A stretch of 64,000 bases of DNA from Punctularia strigosozonata HHB-11173 SS5 (lineage: Eukaryota > Basidiomycota > Agaricomycetes > Corticiales > Punctulariaceae), in contig NW_006767437.1 of NCBI RefSeq assembly GCF_000264995.1, forward strand, positions 320,077-384,076. The letters are read 5' to 3'. The notes below the pieces were generated by a model. It searched no databases, was not told where the DNA came from, and saw nothing but the letters and a program-made list of their open reading frames with translations. Numbering within the stretch: position 1 is the stretch's first letter; each line of letters begins with the position of its first letter. The position numbers were made by a program, and so were the translations under genes. This document shows positions 59,951 through 64,000 of this stretch, piece after piece.

Positions 59951-62290
59951 ATGCTTACCTTCGGCGGACCATCCTATCCCAGCACGTCATTTAGCATGCT
60001 CAAGGAAATGAACATCATTCGCTTTCAAGATGTGCTCTCCAAGGTCCGCGTCCTCGACGTGTCTGTGGTGGCCTTTGCGATCTACTTGGCCAAACACTTC
60101 TTGACGAGGAAACGCCTCCCTGCTTCATACCCGCCGGGACCTAAAGGACTCCCCGGTATTGGAAACCTCCTGCAGCTACCGAAGGAGCAAGAATGGAAGA
60201 CGTACACAGAATGGGGAGCAGAACACGGTATGGGGGGCCTGATTTGTTCTACGTTCCCGTCCTCAACACCATGTACAACTCCTCACTCCTGCCAGGTGAT
60301 ATGGCGATGGTGGATGTCCTCGGACAGAAAATGCTCATCCTGAACTCGTCACGAGTGGCTGCCGATACGCTGGGTTAGTCCTCAGTAGCCGATTTCGACT
60401 AAACTTCGCTGACGAGGGACCTTCAGATAAGAAGTCCAACATCTACAGTGACCGACCACGGATGGTGATGGCTGGAGAGCTTGTCGGCCATGACCAGCAT
60501 ATCACGCTCCGGTCAGCTGACGAGCGTTTCAGGCAGTTCAGACGGCTGTTCCATGGTCCGTGTTCGCCCACGAAACTACTATCCCACGAGATGGTCTCTA
60601 AAATTTATGTCAGGTATATTGGCGGGAAGGGATAACCTAGCGGGGTTTGCTCCCATTGAAGAGCGTGAAACGCACCGTTTCCTCCTGAGGGTGCTGGATG
60701 ATCCCTCCAACCTCCCCAGGCACATTCGCAAGTATGTTGGTGATCTGCAACACCGAGTAGATGCTCATTTCGGTCATATGAATATCAACTAGGCTGGCAG
60801 GGGCAATCATTATCAAGATATGCCATGGGTACGACGTCGTGGAGGGCGAAGATCCTATGATTTCCCGCATTGAACGCGTGATGGACGAGTTCGGCGAGGT
60901 CACAACTCCAGGACGTTACCTCGTTGATGCCATACCGTTTCGTGAGTACCCTCCCTTTGTACGAATTCTCGCATTCACCGAAAGGCGCCAGTTGCACACC
61001 TTCCTGGGTGGCTACCGGGCATGGGCTTCAAAAAGAGCGCCAGAGAAATGCGTCGTAGGCTGCTTGAGTCTGTCAACGCCCCTCTCGCGTTCGTGAGGGG
61101 ACAGATGGTGCGAGACCCTCATCACCCCAGGTAACGGCGCTGCATGATTCATCTCGGGCCAAGGCCGCAGGAAAGGCACCTCGATCGTACACGTCAATAT
61201 ACTTGGAGAGACTAGCAGAGGGCGGTGTTCCGTACACGGAGGAGCTCGTCAAATGGGGTTCGCTTGATCTATACGGCGGTGAGTTATTCATGCTAGGAAT
61301 CCGTTGAGAGCATGATGCTCATGCCCGATCCATAGGAGGAGCGGATACGGTGAGTACTTGTCCCGTGAACATTGTCAAAGCCCGATGCATGAGTTTGATT
61401 GTGCCTACTTCCCAGTCCGTCGCTGTAAGTTAATCGCTCGCTGCTGCATACTATGTCTGCACATATTGAAGCAACCCACAGGCTGAGTACAATTTCTACC
61501 TCCTCATGACGTTGTATCCAGATATCCAGAAGAAGGCGCAGGCCGAGATTGACAGCGTGGTCGGTACTGACCGACTGCCGACGCTCGCTGACCGACCAAA
61601 TCTACCGTACACGGATGCCCTGGTGAAGGAGGTATTCCGGTGGCATCCCGTGGCTCCGCAAGGTTCGGTACACACTGGTGCTCTAATTGGGTCGCCACGC
61701 TGATCCGCGTTCTTGCAAGGTCTTCCGCACGTTGTGAGGGAGGACGATATCCACGACGGATACTTCATACCCAAGGGCACAGTAGTCATTGCGAATATTT
61801 GGTACGCATCACGGTTTAACATAGTTAAACTCAAACAGTTCAAGATCTGAATGTGCCGTGTATAGGGGCTTCTTGCATGACCCTAGGACATACAAAGACC
61901 CCATGACATTTGATCCGTTACGGTTCATCGCTTCACCAGGAAAACCAGCAGAGCCAGATCCACGTTCTTTCTGCTTCGGGTTCGGGCGACGCGTCTGCCC
62001 AGGTATGTCCCTTCTGTCAGTTGCTGTCGGCCGTCGCTGATATCAGTCATATCATCTTACCTCTAGGTCAGGCGTTGGGTGATTCGTCCGTCTTCCTGGC
62101 GTGCGCGATGTCACTGGCCGCATTTGATATCAGCAAGTCGGTTGACGACACTGGACGCGTCCTGGAGCCTGTCGTGGAGCATACAAGTGGCATCATCAGC
62201 CATCCCAAGCCGTTCCCGTGTACTATCAAGCCTCGCTCCGCCAAGATCGAGGTTCTCATCCGGGCGGTAGATGAGACCCGGGGTGATTAG
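59951..62290 (+). CDS. Cytochrome P450 monooxygenase
   Basis: Multi-exon membrane-anchored P450 of the type common in polypores. Seen in order: hydrophobic anchor VSVVAFAIYLAKHFL, PPGPKGLPGIGNLL, RFRQFRRLF (C-helix), I-helix GGADTSVAAEYNF (its SVA comes from a 9-nt exon, about 61414-61422), K-helix EVFRWHPVAPQG (ExxR), FDPLRF (PERF region) and haem loop FGFGRRVCPG with the Cys ligand. All hallmark residues are present, and every break in frame can be met by a plausible intron, so it looks functional. Start is the first ATG (MLTFGG); a later in-frame Met (MNIIRF) is an alternative. Substrate unknown; wood-decay fungi use such enzymes on aromatics and terpenoids. Confidence 0.85.
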
Positions 62291-62363
62291 GGTTGCAGTC
62301 AACGGCGGCACGAACACGGTAGGATGTATTATATTATTATTTCTTGGAATCATCGGGACAGCG

Positions 62364-63188
62364 TTACATAGCAAGAGTTGGGACTGTTCGGAGCCACCAC
62401 GTCAATTGGAAGGACATCTTCGCGTGGAGATGTGGCACGAATGACACGGGGATAGTGAATGGAGACTTGAACACAACGACCTGCATATCCATATTGCAAT
62501 GCGGTGGTGAAGTGTGCAAATTCACTGCATCCGCAAGTTCGATTAGGATGTCGAGGTTCTGCAGGATTGAGGAGCTGCCCGAGGCCGAGGGCGGGGAGCT
62601 TTCGTGGCTGTCGTGTTCCGAACTTGATGGCTCCGACCAGATGGATAGCCCTCCAGCCTCAGTCCATCCTGCCACGCCCATAATACTGGAGCCTCCGTCG
62701 CTGTCGTGGGCCGCACTTTCGCGTTCTGACGGAGTCCCCGACACTTCACCCTCTGCCGCACTGAACTCCTCCACCTCAGGAGACACGCATTCCGGAGCGA
62801 CGGCGTTTTGAATCGCCGGAGTTCCGTGGTCTATGTCGGAGGAGGTGACACTCGTGTCGTATGCATCGGACGAGGCAAAGAGCAAAGGCTCGTCACCGGT
62901 GTCGGGTGGGAGGTCGACCCCATTGGGGGCACGGCGGGCGGAACGCTGACGGCGTCACATGAGCATGACTTTATGGGCAGTGAAGTGGCTGACCTTAGGA
63001 CGGAAGATGCGTTCGACCATTCCTGACACCCTTCTTTTAATCTTTACGCGGTTTCGTTTGGACGTGCTGGCGCTCATTCTGGACAAAAAGATCTGCTGGG
63101 TGGATGCTATCGCCCTCGCCTCATATATATCTGCCTCGCAGACAATGCCGCGCGCGACAATGCCACGGACATTCCTGATGAAAGACAT
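62364..63188 (-). CDS. Hypothetical protein
   Basis: 246 aa, exons 63188-63030 and 62945-62364 (84-nt intron). The N-terminus resembles a helical, basic region (RGIVCEADIYEARAIAS, KRNRVKIKRR). The middle is Ser/Glu-rich and disordered, and a short hydrophobic helix ILQNLDILIELADAV follows. No family is recognised. Start is the ATG of MSFIRNVRG. The long open second exon and clean splice phase support it, but weakly. Confidence 0.45.
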
Positions 63189-63611
63189 CTGTGGCCTCGA
63201 TCATCATATGCAAGCTGCTGGGTCTGCAAAGCAACATATCGCCAGATACGCTGGGGTTTGAGCTATACGTGCGTGTCATCGGAGCACGCCTGTGCTGACT
63301 GTTCAACCGATACTTCTCCTTCGCCAGGCTACAATCCCGAACACGGTGGCAGTCGATTCTAGACGATCTCACTCTATTACTGCTGCTCTTACTACACCCA
63401 TTTGCCCACAGTTGCAATCGTCTTGGCAGGCTCTCCTTCCATACTTTCACCTGGACGTGGCTCACTCGCTCGTGATCCTGATCAGAGCTACGTCTTTGCC
63501 TCCCGCTTTCAACGACTGTGGTGCATTTGTATCTTTGCTTTGACCTACAATATATTTGTGCATGGGCAAATGCCGGCAACTCGCTCTCACCCCGAAGCGC
63601 GGTAACTGAGT
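63189..63611. other. Divergent intergenic region
   Basis: About 420 bp between the hypothetical minus-strand gene and the AhpD-like gene; presumably both promoters and an unresolved first exon of the latter (an ATG at about 63569, MPATRSHPEAR, is one candidate). Confidence 0.35.
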
Positions 63612-64000
63612 TTGGCGCATCGGATCTGCTCCTCTCCTCTCAATCCATCCGTCTCTGATGTGCACTTCACGCCCCCTTCACCAGGGAAGTCTACGTGGGA
63701 CGATTTCCTCGACGAGACCATAGCGTCTATTTCCGCTCGCCGACGCCCTGGAGCTCTACAAGAGCTCGACCTTGCTCTTCTGCACTCGGCGCCCTATGCT
63801 GCGGGTTGGAGCTCGTTTCTTGGCGCCATCCGCACCCAAACGTCGCTTTCCGATGATGTGAAAGAAATCATTATCTGCACAGTCGCGACGCTAAACGGGG
63901 CACTGTACGGTATGTTAGCTTGAAGGCCCGCCTTTGTTGGCGGACTGTGACGCGTGTCTGGTCATCCCCAATTTCATTTCGCGCGAGCAGCATGGGATCA
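63612..64000 (+). CDS. AhpD/carboxymuconolactone decarboxylase-like protein, 5' part
   Basis: Open frame containing ARRRPGALQELDLALLHS, YAAGWSSFLGAIRTQTSLSDDVKEIIICTVATLN. This matches the N-terminal half of fungal carboxymuconolactone decarboxylase-like (alkyl-hydroperoxidase D fold) proteins. The exon probably ends at ALY before gtatgt (63910), and the gene continues beyond the window, so the conserved second half is not visible. The true start is uncertain: the first ~20 codons of the frame look non-coding and an upstream exon is likely. Confidence 0.6.

Overview
The window is genomic DNA of a filamentous basidiomycete, most likely a wood-decaying Agaricomycete of polypore type. The reasons are many short GT-AG introns (mostly 45-65 nt), two class II manganese peroxidase genes of the short Mn-oxidising type, a DNMT5-type DNA methyltransferase, an intron-rich DUF6533/6534-like membrane protein, a fungal P450 and an expanded C-C-H-C module family. 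Almost every gene had to be read across introns. Exon joins below were chosen by eye from splice signals, phase and family motifs; most are arithmetically consistent, but none is backed by transcripts.

Layout. 1-9.4 kb is a mobile-element-rich end. It holds an LTR-like fossil, a broken RecQ-like helicase (minus), an APH-fold kinase gene, and then a 6.7-kb element (2681-9365) bounded by near-identical inverted repeats. Inside the element two genes run inward from the repeats and overlap tail to tail: a RecQ-like helicase with a Gly/Ser-rich repeat linker and zinc clusters, and a DUF6589-type protein that may be the transposase. This is my best candidate for an undescribed system. 9.6-15.1 kb has a short-chain dehydrogenase and two adjacent genes sharing a C-C-W-H-C zinc-like module. 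15.5-26.3 kb is a compact housekeeping block: sirtuin, PEX7, a protein methyltransferase, CRIPT, an F-box protein, PET117 and a CID-domain RNA-processing protein. 26.3-28.0 kb is a PAP2 lipid phosphatase gene interrupted in exon 2 by a 324-bp MITE with a TA target duplication. 28.5-35.7 kb is a DNMT5-family gene (about 2,243 codons in 10 exons).

35.9-46.1 kb carries two divergently oriented manganese peroxidase genes, one with an in-frame stop. Between them are the ubiquitin-eS31 fusion gene, a six-helix membrane protein and an EEF1A-type methyltransferase. 46.3-64 kb holds a HAD hydrolase, a DSL1/ZW10 tether subunit, RFC3, a 20-exon membrane protein with microexons, a second APH-fold kinase paralogous to the first, EMC5, the splicing factor RED/IK, a cytochrome P450, a small unknown protein and the start of an AhpD/carboxymuconolactone decarboxylase-like gene cut by the window edge.

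How they relate. Most genes are unlinked housekeeping functions, often in divergent pairs with short shared promoters (PEX7/methyltransferase, F-box/PET117, EMC5/RED). The peroxidases and P450 fit lignocellulose decay and xenobiotic metabolism. DNMT5 is a maintenance DNA methylase that in other fungi helps keep transposons silent, which is relevant given the young elements in this window.
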